Assembly (NCBI RefSeq): GCF_052115445.1
Contig: NZ_JBFRGR010000002.1
Coordinates: 558,001 to 622,000 of the forward strand
From: Paenibacillus_E sp052115445
Lineage (GTDB): Bacteria; Bacillota; Bacilli; Paenibacillales; NBRC-103111
Direction: 5' to 3'
Length of the DNA stretch: 64,000 nucleotides
Below are positions 16,616-26,394 of the stretch, piece by piece (positions within the stretch are counted from its first letter, which is position 1; each line of letters opens with the position of its first letter). Made by a program: the position numbers and the translations under genes. Below the pieces are notes generated by a model. It saw nothing but the letters and a program-made list of their open reading frames with translations, made no database searches and was not told the DNA's origin.

Positions 16616-18904
16616 TCATATTTTGGGATGGCAGTGCAATTCCCGGTATTGTCCTGGCGTCATGTTCTCCATCTTGCGAAAAAAACGGATGAAATTCTGA
16701 GGGTTAGTGTAGGTTAATCTTACCGCAATATCCCCGATCTTCATATCTGTCTCGACCAGCCATTGCTTCGCCATCATCAAACGGTAGTTTAGAAGGTACT
16801 CGCTGAAGCTGATCCCTTTTTCCCTGCTGAACAGAGGCCCCAAATGGTTGGGGTGGTAATTCAATTGCATCGCGCATGCCTCAAGGGTAAGCTCGGTGTC
16901 AAAGCGTTGATGGATCAAATCAGTTATCTGGTCCGATATTTTCTTAGCGTGAGACTTGCTCTGCTGCTCTAGCCTGCGCATGATCGGGGCAATGACGGTA
17001 TCGCAAAACCAAAGTCGGATTTCCTCCTGGGATTTTAGATCAAGTAGTCTGTCAAAAAGCTGCTTTTCCTGATCGAGTGGTAATTCCGTTTTTGTATCCT
17101 TCTTTGTATCCGCAGTTATCTCCGACTGTCCAAGCTCGGTCAGCATAGTGTACAGCCTGACCAATGACATCCGATATTGGCGCCAGTCGGCTTGCTCATT
17201 AAAGATCAGTCCAATGCAGCGTTCCAACAGCTTGTCAGCCCTTGTCCGCTCCACCAGCTTAACTGCATCGTAAAGCTCTTTGGCCGCACGGTGCGGGAAC
17301 ACGCTGGATACCAAGTCTTCAGGCTGGACATCATCGATAAACAGAACTGATTCCGGACCGAAACGAATCCGGTACCGAAGCGCCTCTAGTGCTTGCTCGG
17401 CAGAGACAGAAATATCGATGAGTCGCTTTTGGGGACGGCTGATGCCAATGCTAATTTGCAGCTTCAGGTATTGCTGTACTGTTTTCCTGATAAGCTCCGC
17501 TACGGCAAACAATCGATTCTTGTACTCCACATCCGCAGTTCCGGTACCTCCTACAACCGTGATCTGGGATTGTTCCAGCAATACAGGATCTAGCCGTTCC
17601 TCGGCGGGGATCAGCTCGCCGGCGATATTTGCGATGGCGAAGAGCAGCAGATCACGGTCATTTTCATTATACTGGGAGCTCTCCAGATCATCGATCTGAA
17701 TGGCGAGTACGGCATGCCACTCCCAATTGGCATGATAGCCATACTCTTTCAGTCTGGCCGGTAACTGAGACTCTTTCTCCTCGCCTCGAATCAGCTTCAT
17801 GACAAAAAAATGCTTCAGCTCCCGTACTTGTCCCGTAAGCTGTGCCAAGAGGCGGGATTCCGTCTGAAGCATGGATTGCAGTCGATAGCCGATCATGGCA
17901 AATTCATCGGTGCGGGCTTCTTCTGGCGGATCTTCGAATCTGTCGGCAATCGTCGCGACCAATTTCCGTACTGGCCGGTAGAACGTCCTGGAACCGTATA
18001 GTGCCAGCCCGCAGGTTACCAGAACCATGAGCAGGCAGACAAACAGAGTGACCCAACCTATAGAGCGGGAATCTCGGGTAATATCTTTTATGGATATGGC
18101 AGACACATAAATCCAGCCATTGTAACTTGACTTGCGCATGATGACGCTTGTGTTGTCACCGTCAAGCTCTACATTGAATTGCCCTTCCGTTTCACTTCGC
18201 CTTTGCACCTCGGCAACAAGTTGCTCCAAGCCGGATTGCTGCACTTTCTGATCGCTTCTGGACAGCAGACGGTAATCCTTGTCCAATACCAAGATGCTGC
18301 CGATCCGGTTATCGGCTGCCAGAAGTCTCGCCAGCTGCGATTCGGCGATGGTCACGATGGCCAGTCCGTCGGCTTTCAGCGAATTCAGCGGGATTTTCTT
18401 CACGAGACTAATACTTGGCGAACGCTTGTCCTCGTCCGTTACCCAAAAAGAAAATGAAGGCAGATTCTCATACCGGAGAAGCTGATCCAGATTCCGTACA
18501 TCATCAAATGTAAAAATATTGTTGTTATCGACGCCCCATTGACCTTTTAAATTCAGTACCGTCATATTGTTTATCGTCAGCTCGAAGGTTTGGCTGCGCA
18601 CCATGTTCTGGTACATTTCATTATAAACCTGATAATTGGCTGCTGAATAAGGGAGCGACATAGCATTAACTACAAGAGGCGAGCTAATGTACTGTGTAAC
18701 CGAATGATCTATCGTCTTGAGGATCTGCTCCACACGAAGTTGGGACTGCTGAAGTGTCGCCATGCTACTCTGGTTGACCTTGTCTTGAACTATAGAGGAG
18801 GCTTTGTAATATGAGATGATTCCAACGATAATAGCTGGAATAGAGCCGATCAGCAGACTGTATATTAAGAGACGGTTGAAATATGTGCTGGAACGAATTT
18901 TCAT
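16616..18904 (-). CDS. Membrane-bound AraC-family regulator (YesS type)
   Basis: 762 residues. Order: membrane segment (about 11-31, LLIYSLLIGSIPAIIVGIIS), extracytoplasmic sensor region (about 35-290), second membrane segment (about 292-313, GWVTLFVCLLMVLVTCGLAL), HAMP-like stretch, GGDEF-like middle region, and C-terminal AraC DNA-binding domain with two helix-turn-helix units ('LTLEACAMQLNYHPNHLG', 'KIGDIAVRLTYTNPQNFIRF'). Such one-component regulators usually sense extracellular sugars or the loaded binding protein and activate the linked importer. Here the linked genes are lplB-ytcP-lipoprotein-FAD oxidoreductase. Start ATG 18904 with AAGGGAG 6 bases upstream. A TATAAT lies about 40 bases upstream. 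Confidence 0.88.
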   Translation of the reverse strand: MKIRSSTYFNRLLIYSLLIGSIPAIIVGIISYYKASSIVQDKVNQSSMATLQQSQLRVEQILKTIDHSVTQYISSPLVVNAMSLPYSAANYQVYNEMYQNMVRSQTFELTINNMTVLNLKGQWGVDNNNIFTFDDVRNLDQLLRYENLPSFSFWVTDEDKRSPSISLVKKIPLNSLKADGLAIVTIAESQLARLLAADNRIGSILVLDKDYRLLSRSDQKVQQSGLEQLVAEVQRRSETEGQFNVELDGDNTSVIMRKSSYNGWIYVSAISIKDITRDSRSIGWVTLFVCLLMVLVTCGLALYGSRTFYRPVRKLVATIADRFEDPPEEARTDEFAMIGYRLQSMLQTESRLLAQLTGQVRELKHFFVMKLIRGEEKESQLPARLKEYGYHANWEWHAVLAIQIDDLESSQYNENDRDLLLFAIANIAGELIPAEERLDPVLLEQSQITVVGGTGTADVEYKNRLFAVAELIRKTVQQYLKLQISIGISRPQKRLIDISVSAEQALEALRYRIRFGPESVLFIDDVQPEDLVSSVFPHRAAKELYDAVKLVERTRADKLLERCIGLIFNEQADWRQYRMSLVRLYTMLTELGQSEITADTKKDTKTELPLDQEKQLFDRLLDLKSQEEIRLWFCDTVIAPIMRRLEQQSKSHAKKISDQITDLIHQRFDTELTLEACAMQLNYHPNHLGPLFSREKGISFSEYLLNYRLMMAKQWLVETDMKIGDIAVRLTYTNPQNFIRFFRKMENMTPGQYRELHCHPKI

Positions 18905-18944
18905 AACATCTCCCTTGTAAGCAGTTTCGCCTAATTTTTCTCCT

Positions 18945-18973
18945 ATTATAGAGACGAGATTGAAGGAAGTCCA
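18945..18973 (-). promoter_or_regulatory. Possible promoter of the 16.6-18.9 kb regulator gene
   Basis: A perfect -10 box TATAAT (18945-18950, minus strand) with TGGACT (18968-18973) 17 bases upstream as a weak -35. Between it and the start codon is TGTAAGCAGTTTCG (18916-18929), 12 of 14 matches to the cre consensus. Confidence 0.4.
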
Positions 18974-19089
18974 TAATCATGGCATAATCATATGAACGGA
19001 TTATCAGGTCTGACCCATTATCCAGCAGATGTACGAATTCGTTCAATTCATTGATATTGTATTTCAGATTGTCTAAACTACATGATAAG

Positions 19090-19157
19090 AGCGCCTACTT
19101 GATGGTGTTGGGTTATAAGCCCGTGACAAACCCATCATACCGAGGCGCTTCTTTTTT
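19090..19157 (+). other. Compound hairpin with T run on the plus strand
   Basis: Outer arms AGCGCCT (19090-19096) and AGGCGCT (19143-19149) with inner complementary blocks TGGGTT (19109-19114) and AACCCA (19129-19134). A T-rich run TTCTTTTTTG follows on the plus strand. It has the form of an intrinsic terminator facing right, although no plus-strand gene precedes it. The rest of the 18905-19255 gap shows nothing coding that I recognise. Confidence 0.45.
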
Positions 19158-19255
19158 GACAAAGGCTATTCTTCCCATCGAAACACTTTTGCCGTTATCA
19201 CTAAACTTCCCTCTCAATTTACTCGAAAAGCTTACCTCCTTGAATCCTCACCTAG

Positions 19256-20350
19256 CTATAACCGGTCGCTAATATCTATAATCCCAACATGTAGCACATC
19301 ATGCTCATCCGAAAACGTGAAGGTAACCTTACGGCTGTCCGGACTAAATGATGGATGCGGGTGACCAGGATGCATCCCACGGCATGGCAGTTCGCATAGC
19401 AGCTCGGACTGTTTCGTTGCCGTGTTGATGAGCACGATTTTGGAAATACCGGGCTCCTGTGTGTCCGCCACTGCATATCGGCCGTCAGGACTAATGCCGA
19501 CATGCCAATACCTGTAGTCTCCATTAATAAATTCGTGCCGCTCGCCCCGACGATCCACGAAATAAACGCCAGTCGGTTTATCCGGACTATGCGGATATTT
19601 CACGAAGTACAGTCCGCTGCCGTCGAGCGCCCATATCTCGTGCCCAACATATTCGATTGGCCGTCCGCTCTCCTCCTTTTTCTGCGAAAAGAGGTTGCTC
19701 ATCTCCCCGGTCCTCGTGTCGACCACCCAAAGTCGATCCGGAATTTGCTCTGTCGCGCCTTCATGCGAGAAAAATACCTGATTCGGATCAACCGGATTGA
19801 TCATCGCATGATTCGCTATCGGGTAAGGCTCAGCAAATTGAGGACGGGCTGCTTCGCATACCTCGCCGCTGGACACATTTACCGTGCCGATTACCCAAAC
19901 GGCTTCCTGTGACTCCGCATCCTCGGACTGAAGAAGCGCCTCCTTCCAATACACGCCAAGCACCTTGCCGTCGTTCGTTATCGACAAAGGCCCAAAGAAC
20001 GTGCAATGCTCCTCCAATTTGCAAATCGTATGCCTTTCCCCGCTCCATGCATCAATTGCGTATAGCTCATTCCCCTTCAATAAATAGATGATATCATCGG
20101 GCGAAACGACCCCGCTTCCCCAAATCTGGCCTTCTTCCAGCACCTGCACATCACCCGTTTCCATATCGAAACGCACGATGTCACCCTTCCACGTCTCTCG
20201 GTCCATGTCCGTATGCACAATCAGATGTCGGCTGTTCGACAACCAGGACATCGCCGTAAAATACAGATGCGCTGTATCGCCTCCTTCCACGCCAAGTGCG
20301 AGGATCGACTGCCCGGTGATTGTATCTGTTATTGTTGTACTGGTTAACAT
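19256..20350 (-). CDS. ogl: Oligogalacturonate lyase-like protein (PL22 beta-propeller)
   Basis: About 364 residues without a signal peptide, so cytoplasmic. It is a seven-bladed TolB-like propeller with the blocks usual in PL22: 'NQVFFSHEGA', 'YVGHEIWALDG', 'YRYWHVGISPDGRY' and 'MHPGHPHPSFSPD'. The clustered His of the last block are the expected metal ligands, and the His of 'VGHE' the likely base (family knowledge, not shown here). The reaction would be beta-elimination of short galacturonides to 4-deoxy-5-keto-uronate. Start ATG 20350 (or 20353), with AGGAGG 8 bases before the former. It is the last gene of the 26.4-19.2 kb importer operon, 24 bases after the AraC gene, which makes that system a likely pectin-oligomer importer. 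A broken copy lies at 5640-5862. Confidence 0.82.
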   Translation of the reverse strand: MLTSTTITDTITGQSILALGVEGGDTAHLYFTAMSWLSNSRHLIVHTDMDRETWKGDIVRFDMETGDVQVLEEGQIWGSGVVSPDDIIYLLKGNELYAIDAWSGERHTICKLEEHCTFFGPLSITNDGKVLGVYWKEALLQSEDAESQEAVWVIGTVNVSSGEVCEAARPQFAEPYPIANHAMINPVDPNQVFFSHEGATEQIPDRLWVVDTRTGEMSNLFSQKKEESGRPIEYVGHEIWALDGSGLYFVKYPHSPDKPTGVYFVDRRGERHEFINGDYRYWHVGISPDGRYAVADTQEPGISKIVLINTATKQSELLCELPCRGMHPGHPHPSFSPDSRKVTFTFSDEHDVLHVGIIDISDRL

Positions 20351-20373
20351 CATCAGTACCTCCTGTAGCATTT

Positions 20374-22731
20374 TTATTCGGCAACATCGGTATCGTTAGC
20401 TCCATCTGCTCCTCTCAGCAGCGCTTGTTCCCTCTCCCGATATTCACCTGGGATAAATCCGGTACTCCTCTTGAAAATCCGCACGAAGCTGTTGACGTTC
20501 GTGTAGCCAACCGCCTCCGACACATCTCTAATCAACATATCGGAACCGGCAAGCAACTCTTTCGCCTTTCTCATGCGAATATCCATTAAATAATCAATGA
20601 AATTTCTTTCCTTGTGCTCCTTGAATATGCGACTCACATGCGACGCACTCAGCTTGAATTCACTTGCCAAATAATTCAGGGATAAATCGCTGTGCATATA
20701 GTGGGCGTTAATAAAGGCGGTGATTCGCTCAACTACATCGTTTCGCTCTCGATTACTGCGTCTCTCCTCAATTTGCTTGGCAAACTGGCCAAGCTGCTCA
20801 ATGACATAATCCGAGAGCTCATGGATATTTTCATGTTGACTCAGCAGGTCGAATAATCTATGCGGAGGTGCTTCTTCGAGCATTACAGGGTCAATCTCAC
20901 CTACTGCTTTGGCCGCCTTCATCATAAAGTGGACAACCAATTGGCGAATCATATCAGGTGCAGCACCGCTGCCAGCCATCTCACCAAACCAACGCTCCGT
21001 CTGCTTCTTCATCTTCTCGCTATCCGTCAGTCGAAGCGAGTCAACGATGCCGTCCGTCATGCCAAGCAGCCGCATAAACTCTCCGCTCGCTGGTTCTCGA
21101 ATATCATCGTTAGAGATGATAGTATTGCCTCCGAGTATCATTTTGTAAGACAATGCCGACATCGCGTCATGATACGAGTATTGAAGCGTGTCTATCTCTT
21201 GCGCAATGTGACCCAATCCAATTGAAATCGTCTGCTTAAACTGCTCTTCCACATAGCTCTTGATCATCTCTGCAACTGCAAATGCACGAAGTAGATTCGC
21301 TTCCGCTTCGGCTTCATGAAACGAGATCACAATAACCACTAGGCCGTCCCGTGCTTCAATGGCGATCCCCCGGTACTCCGCATTGATCATCTCTTCCGCA
21401 ACATTGCAGAGCGCGTAGCTATATAAATGGAGATCCTGTGACGAGGCAATGCTCGATTTCTGATCGAACTCAGCAGCCAACACGATATACTGCTTCGCAT
21501 GCAGCGGGAAACCAATGGCTTCAAGGCTGGCGCGCAGCTCCTCTGGATTTTTGCGTGCGCCAATCAAGGCATCCATCACTAGGCGCCATTTAATAACCGG
21601 CTGCGTTTCCCTCATTTGCCTGTACATGCGATTGCTATCGGCCAAAACGTATGACAAAGAAACTTCGATACCGCTCCATTCGTCGTCAGCCCAATGCTCG
21701 TTTTTTCTTTCATATTGGCCGTATGCCTGAAGCTGTTTCGTCACATTCGAGAGGACCCGATTGACCGGCCGGAACATCCAACTGTTTAACACCATGGACA
21801 TGCCTCCTGCTAAAAGTAGAAGCAGAATAGAAATGCCGAACAATGTGTTTCGCACCTGGACCAGCGGCTTGCTGAGTGCTGCGTCAGAAACCACACTAAT
21901 AATTTCCCAGCCTGTATACGGACTCTTCATATAAAAGGCCGTTCTGTTGACTCCATTCATTTTCGTACGGAATTGCCCTTCATCCCGCTGGGTCATATCT
22001 TTGGACCAAAGAAGCCCACCTGCTTGTTTGCCAATCAAAGATTTATCGGAATGACTGAGAATGATTCCCTCCGCATCAGCTAGAAACAAGTAGCCGAGAG
22101 AAGGATCAATGGCGTTTTTGATTAGATTGTAGATAGATCGCTCATCAATATTGAAAGCAACTGCACCTTTCCGGTATCCTTCCCCATGTACAAGCGGATA
22201 GGAACGAATGAGCGTCATGACGTTCTGCCGAATGTTACCCGAATCATCAAGGGATAGCTTTCTAGTGCCAATCCACTGATAAAAGCCTTTATATCTCTCA
22301 AAAGCATTCATCCATTGATAATCGGGTCCTAGCTCCGGCGTCTGAAATGGATTCGTCTGTGACCAACGCTTTTTCGCATAGGAATACAAGTCGATTGAAA
22401 AAATGGTATCGTTACTCAGCAGCATATCCGCGATTCTGTTGTTAATCGTGATCGTATCCTGCTGATCAGCCCCTTCATCCTCCATGAACGTCCTCATATC
22501 TCGGCTGCGTAAAAATTGCATCGTTTCCGAATCGATCCCCTTCAACACCAACAGCAGTTTATCGTTTACCTCGTGGAGCAGGGACATGTTCGTTTGCTCG
22601 ACTTCTGCCTGAAGATGCTCGGTCGTGATGAAATAGGACAGGCCTGCTGTCGAAACAATACATAGGCTCAAAAAAAGCAAAATTATCGACATTGCGCGCT
22701 TCGAACGGCTTCTCTTTTGCTGCCAGAACAT
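20374..22731 (-). CDS. Membrane-bound AraC-family regulator in the pectin-type operon
   Basis: About 785 residues. Order: membrane segment (about 15-35, 'SIILLFLSLCIVSTAGLSY'), extracytoplasmic sensor region (about 40-285), second membrane segment (about 290-315, 'LFGISILLLLLAGGMSM'), HAMP-like part, GGDEF-like middle domain, and C-terminal AraC domain ('LSLNYLASEFKLSASHVSRI', 'LIRDVSEAVGYTNVNSFVRI'). The preferred start is ATG 22731, 7 bases after AGGAGG; the open frame extends 8 codons upstream. It sits between the binding lipoprotein and the PL22 gene on the same strand, so it is probably made as part of the operon it controls. It resembles the 16.6-18.9 kb regulator in layout but differs in sequence. 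Confidence 0.88.
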   Translation of the reverse strand: MFWQQKRSRSKRAMSIILLFLSLCIVSTAGLSYFITTEHLQAEVEQTNMSLLHEVNDKLLLVLKGIDSETMQFLRSRDMRTFMEDEGADQQDTITINNRIADMLLSNDTIFSIDLYSYAKKRWSQTNPFQTPELGPDYQWMNAFERYKGFYQWIGTRKLSLDDSGNIRQNVMTLIRSYPLVHGEGYRKGAVAFNIDERSIYNLIKNAIDPSLGYLFLADAEGIILSHSDKSLIGKQAGGLLWSKDMTQRDEGQFRTKMNGVNRTAFYMKSPYTGWEIISVVSDAALSKPLVQVRNTLFGISILLLLLAGGMSMVLNSWMFRPVNRVLSNVTKQLQAYGQYERKNEHWADDEWSGIEVSLSYVLADSNRMYRQMRETQPVIKWRLVMDALIGARKNPEELRASLEAIGFPLHAKQYIVLAAEFDQKSSIASSQDLHLYSYALCNVAEEMINAEYRGIAIEARDGLVVIVISFHEAEAEANLLRAFAVAEMIKSYVEEQFKQTISIGLGHIAQEIDTLQYSYHDAMSALSYKMILGGNTIISNDDIREPASGEFMRLLGMTDGIVDSLRLTDSEKMKKQTERWFGEMAGSGAAPDMIRQLVVHFMMKAAKAVGEIDPVMLEEAPPHRLFDLLSQHENIHELSDYVIEQLGQFAKQIEERRSNRERNDVVERITAFINAHYMHSDLSLNYLASEFKLSASHVSRIFKEHKERNFIDYLMDIRMRKAKELLAGSDMLIRDVSEAVGYTNVNSFVRIFKRSTGFIPGEYREREQALLRGADGANDTDVAE

Positions 22732-22807
22732 GCCTCTGCCTCCTCGAGTCTCCATAATTAGAAATAATGGGACCTGAATGGGCCCATTATTTCTTCATTG
22801 TGTTGTG

Positions 22808-24403
22808 TTATTTGAAACTTGCTTTATTCTTTTCGTACCATTCTTGTGCGATTTGATCGGCCTTGTCGCCGCCAGCGCTCTTGTATTCTTTACGTATCAT
22901 GTCAAGAGCTTGCTCTGGCGTGATATCGCCTTTGACGATAGCTCTCGTGCGGATCTCGACCAATTTCGGCTCGATACTCGCAAACACGTTGCTGATTTCC
23001 GGAGAATTCGGGGAATACGGAATATCCCGACGGAACGGCACGCTAAGCGCTGTCTTCATCGCTTCAGCGTTCAACTTCGCCCAGCGTTGCGAAAGCGGAT
23101 CTTGTGGGGCTTTGACCATCAAATCCTCCAACTTGAACGTCTTCGCATCGTTTCTTAGGATCGCATACTCACCAGCGTATGCAACTTCCTTCTTGAATTT
23201 GTCTGCGTCAATCACTTGAGGAACGCCATTCACCAATTTGAAATGCGTGTTCTCAATACCATTCGCAAGCGTGTACCAGCCCTTATCCAGCATCCAGTCG
23301 AGATATTGGATCGCTGCTTTCGGATTTTTCATATTTTTGTTAAAAGCGACATAAATATTGGCTGGCGTCTCTTGATAGCCGCCAAACTTGCCGTACTTCG
23401 TCGAGAAAGCTGCTAAAGGCACTGGGTTCGCATCCGGGAAATTTTTCATCAGATCCTTCATATAGGTGTCAATGCCATTGCCGACACTACCAATCAGGAT
23501 GCCTGTTTTGCCTTGCGCCCAGTCGCCCATCATCTTCTGACTATTTTTATCCGTCAAGTATTCTTTATCAATGTATCCGTTCTCGTATAGTTTACGTTCG
23601 AAGTTAATTGCACCAACGTTGCGGTCAACGACCCTCGAGTTAACCATTTTACCCCCATCGAGGTACCATTGCGTGCTATGTGTCCCATACAGACCAGAGA
23701 TCACGTTAGACCAAACAAACATCGACACGACAGGTGCGTTCGTATTGCCGGATAAACCCTTATCTTTGAAAGCTTTCGTCACTGCGAAAAACTCTTCCTC
23801 CGTCGTCGGCGCCTTCATGCCAACCTTATCCAGCCAATCCTGCCGGATCCACATGCCAGCATTAGCTATGCCGCTCAATGCCCGTTTTGATGTGATCCCA
23901 TATATTTTACCATCAAATGTCATCAGCGGCTTTAAGTCCGGATTTTCGTTGATATAATTTTTAATGACGGTGCTGTATTGATTGATGTAATCATCAAGGG
24001 GTTGAACAACGCCCTGCGAGACAAGCGTGCCGATATAATTGCGGTCGAAGTCCCAGATCAAATCCGGCGCTTCGCCTGAGGCAATCAGCGTATTCAGCTT
24101 ATCCTGCGCCTGGTTGCGTGGAACCGGTACATATTTAACTTGTATGCCCGATTGCTCCTGAATCCATTTGGTCCAGCGATTCTGTTCATACGAGCCTTCT
24201 TCTGCGGCAACCGCACCTCGGTCGTACATGGTAACACTAACGGCCTTCGGCAGTTTATCGTATTTATCTTCCACCTTTGCCGCTGCGGACGGAGTTGGAC
24301 TTCCACTTGCTCCTTCCTCCGTTTTACTGCAGCCCGTTAGCGCCGCTCCTAACGTCATTGCCAAAATCGTAGAACCTAACACCCAACTTTTTGTTCTCTT
24401 CAT
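22808..24403 (-). CDS. CUT1 importer binding lipoprotein, probable oligogalacturonide binder
   Basis: About 531 residues. Lipobox 'ALTGC' (Cys 25) after a short signal, then a Ser/Thr/Ala-rich tether and a large two-lobed binding domain ('WTKWIQEQSGIQVKYVPVPR', 'MWIRQDWLDKVGMKAPTTEE'). This is the LplA/YtcQ type of long solute-binding protein. Start ATG 24403 with GGGAGGT 6-7 bases upstream. It lies between the permeases (87 bases) and the AraC gene (76 bases). Specificity for pectin fragments is inferred only from the PL22 gene in the operon. Confidence 0.9.
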   Translation of the reverse strand: MKRTKSWVLGSTILAMTLGAALTGCSKTEEGASGSPTPSAAAKVEDKYDKLPKAVSVTMYDRGAVAAEEGSYEQNRWTKWIQEQSGIQVKYVPVPRNQAQDKLNTLIASGEAPDLIWDFDRNYIGTLVSQGVVQPLDDYINQYSTVIKNYINENPDLKPLMTFDGKIYGITSKRALSGIANAGMWIRQDWLDKVGMKAPTTEEEFFAVTKAFKDKGLSGNTNAPVVSMFVWSNVISGLYGTHSTQWYLDGGKMVNSRVVDRNVGAINFERKLYENGYIDKEYLTDKNSQKMMGDWAQGKTGILIGSVGNGIDTYMKDLMKNFPDANPVPLAAFSTKYGKFGGYQETPANIYVAFNKNMKNPKAAIQYLDWMLDKGWYTLANGIENTHFKLVNGVPQVIDADKFKKEVAYAGEYAILRNDAKTFKLEDLMVKAPQDPLSQRWAKLNAEAMKTALSVPFRRDIPYSPNSPEISNVFASIEPKLVEIRTRAIVKGDITPEQALDMIRKEYKSAGGDKADQIAQEWYEKNKASFK

Positions 24404-24489
24404 ACGATGACCTCCCACATGGTTTAATTATATCACAAGGCGACTTGCGCCATTATGAACGGAGCCAATGACAATCCGCGTTAAACAAG

Positions 24490-25356
24490 CTAGCCTTTGA
24501 CGGAGCCCATTAAAACGCCTTTCACGAAATATTTTTGTAGAAAAGGATAAATAATCAGAATAGGCAGTGAAGCCAGCATAGCGGCTCCAGCACGAACACC
24601 TTCTGGTGGCAGCGCGTTGTTCGCGTTCGAATCCCCAACAAGCAGTGCGGGATCGAGGTTGTCGATCATCTGGTAGAGCTTGACCATCAGCGACATGTGG
24701 GTTGAACTTTTAATAAAGATAAGCACGTTGTAATACGCGTTCCACCACCCTACCGCGTAGAAGAGCGTCAATGCTGCAATAACCGGAAGTGCTAGCGGAA
24801 GAACGATACGAACAAGCACTACCCAATCCTTTGCTCCATCAATGGAGGCTGATTCCTCAAGCTCACTCGGTAAACCTTCGAAAAAGGTTTTCAAGACGAA
24901 CAAATTGTAGGTGCTGATGAGGCCTGATAACCAAAGAGACCAATAGGTGTTCATGAGCCCTAAGCTTTTAATAAGTAGAAACTGAGGGATAAGTCCTCCC
25001 GTGAACAGCATCGTGAAAATAATCATGCCGAGGACGAGACCCCGTCCACGCAGGTCCATTTTGGACAGCGGGTAAGCCGCCATAATCGTAACCAGCATGT
25101 TGAGCACGGTACCAACAACGGTCATCACGACCGTATTTTTCATCGCGATGAACAGCTGACCGTCATCAATCAAGTTACGATAGGCATCCCATGTAAATTG
25201 TCTAGGCCATATCGAAACATAACCGGCGCGAATAGCTTCGCCCGAGCTAAGAGAAACCGCCAACACATTCAAAAAAGGGAAGAACGTCGAGAACGTGCAT
25301 ATCCCTAAGAAGAGATAGAGTAGTAAGCGGGGCACGCGCTCTTTCCAGACAGTCAT
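24490..25356 (-). CDS. ytcP: CUT1 sugar permease, YtcP type (pectin-type operon)
   Basis: 288 residues with six membrane segments; EAA loop 'LPSELEESASIDGAKDWVVL' and C-terminus 'FLQKYFVKGVLMGSVKG', close to the YtcP of the 14.5-16.4 kb system. Start ATG 25356 with AAAGGAGG 8 bases upstream; the open frame runs 19 codons further, overlapping the preceding permease, without a site. It pairs with the permease ending at 25407. Confidence 0.92.
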   Translation of the reverse strand: MTVWKERVPRLLLYLFLGICTFSTFFPFLNVLAVSLSSGEAIRAGYVSIWPRQFTWDAYRNLIDDGQLFIAMKNTVVMTVVGTVLNMLVTIMAAYPLSKMDLRGRGLVLGMIIFTMLFTGGLIPQFLLIKSLGLMNTYWSLWLSGLISTYNLFVLKTFFEGLPSELEESASIDGAKDWVVLVRIVLPLALPVIAALTLFYAVGWWNAYYNVLIFIKSSTHMSLMVKLYQMIDNLDPALLVGDSNANNALPPEGVRAGAAMLASLPILIIYPFLQKYFVKGVLMGSVKG

Positions 25357-25406
25357 TCGCAGCCCCTCCTTTCGGTGATTGAATTTGCCTCCAACGGCTC
25401 GCTCCG

Positions 25407-26372
25407 CTACCATAACGCTCGCTCTCCCATCGCTCGAATAATTCGATTCACTGTAAGCACGAGTACTAACCCTACGAGGGATTGAACCAATCCAATCGCT
25501 GTCGTATAGCTGTATTGCAGGTTAACGAGCCCAAGCCTGTAAATATAAGTACTCATCACGTCGGAAACGCTGGTTACCATGGGATTGGTCAGTGCCCAGA
25601 CGTGCTCGAAGCCAACATCGAACATACGGCCCATTTGCAGAACCAGCAAGAGCGCAATTGTGCTTCGGATGCCTGGAAGCGTCACATGCCATATTTGTCT
25701 CAGCTTACCGCCCCCGTCTATACGGGCTGCTTCATATAAATGTGGGTCAATGCTAGCCATTGCCGCCAAATAAAGAATCGTGCTAAAGCCAGCATCCCGC
25801 CATATGCCGGAAAACACATAGACGAGGGGCCACCAAAAGGTGTTTCCCATGAAATAGATCGGATCCATACCGAATGCCTTCAGGATATAATTGATAAACC
25901 CGCTGCCCGGTGAAAGTAATCCGATGACGATTGTGCCGAGGATAATCCACGATAAAAAATGCGGCAAATACAATAGGTTCTGAACAACTCGCTTGTACCA
26001 TTCCACACGTACCTCGTTCAGCATGATGGCGAGTATGATCGGGACAGGAAAACCAAAACACAGTCCATATAGATTTAATAGGAGCGTGTTGCGTACAATC
26101 TTAAACAGATCACTGCTGTGCAGCAGCCGATTGAAATGCTCCAGTCCCACCCACTTGCTGCCCCATATACCGTCAGCTAGACGAAAATTCTTAAACGCAA
26201 TGATTTCCCCGTATAACGGGAAGTACTTAAATATTACGAAGTAAGCGATCACGGGAACGAGCAGCATATAAAGAAATGGTCTGCGTTTCAGGTCCCTCCA
26301 TATTGGTCTGCGTGATGCCTTCAGTTTGGCGCGTCCGTGGCTTCCGGCATCCACAGCTGGTTGTGAGAGCAT
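25407..26372 (-). CDS. lplB: CUT1 sugar permease, LplB type (first gene of the pectin-type operon)
   Basis: About 321 residues. A basic N-terminus leads into 'FLYMLLVPVIAYFVIFKYFP', then 'EIIAFKNFRLADGIWGSKWV' and four more membrane segments; EAA loop 'DPHLYEAARIDGGGKLRQI'. Start ATG 26372, about 10 bases after AAGGAAGG; the open frame reaches 26435 but that part is the leader shared with 5863-5998 and is not coding. It is the first gene of lplB-ytcP-lipoprotein-araC-PL22. Confidence 0.9.
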   Translation of the reverse strand: MLSQPAVDAGSHGRAKLKASRRPIWRDLKRRPFLYMLLVPVIAYFVIFKYFPLYGEIIAFKNFRLADGIWGSKWVGLEHFNRLLHSSDLFKIVRNTLLLNLYGLCFGFPVPIILAIMLNEVRVEWYKRVVQNLLYLPHFLSWIILGTIVIGLLSPGSGFINYILKAFGMDPIYFMGNTFWWPLVYVFSGIWRDAGFSTILYLAAMASIDPHLYEAARIDGGGKLRQIWHVTLPGIRSTIALLLVLQMGRMFDVGFEHVWALTNPMVTSVSDVMSTYIYRLGLVNLQYSYTTAIGLVQSLVGLVLVLTVNRIIRAMGERALW

Positions 26373-26394
26373 GCATGGTTCACCTTCCTTTCTG

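Noticed and set aside
16365..16619. 85-codon N-terminal extension of the LplB permease at 15405-16364
   Set aside because: It has no ribosome site, no family resemblance and no membrane pattern; ATG 16364 has a good site and the usual family start.
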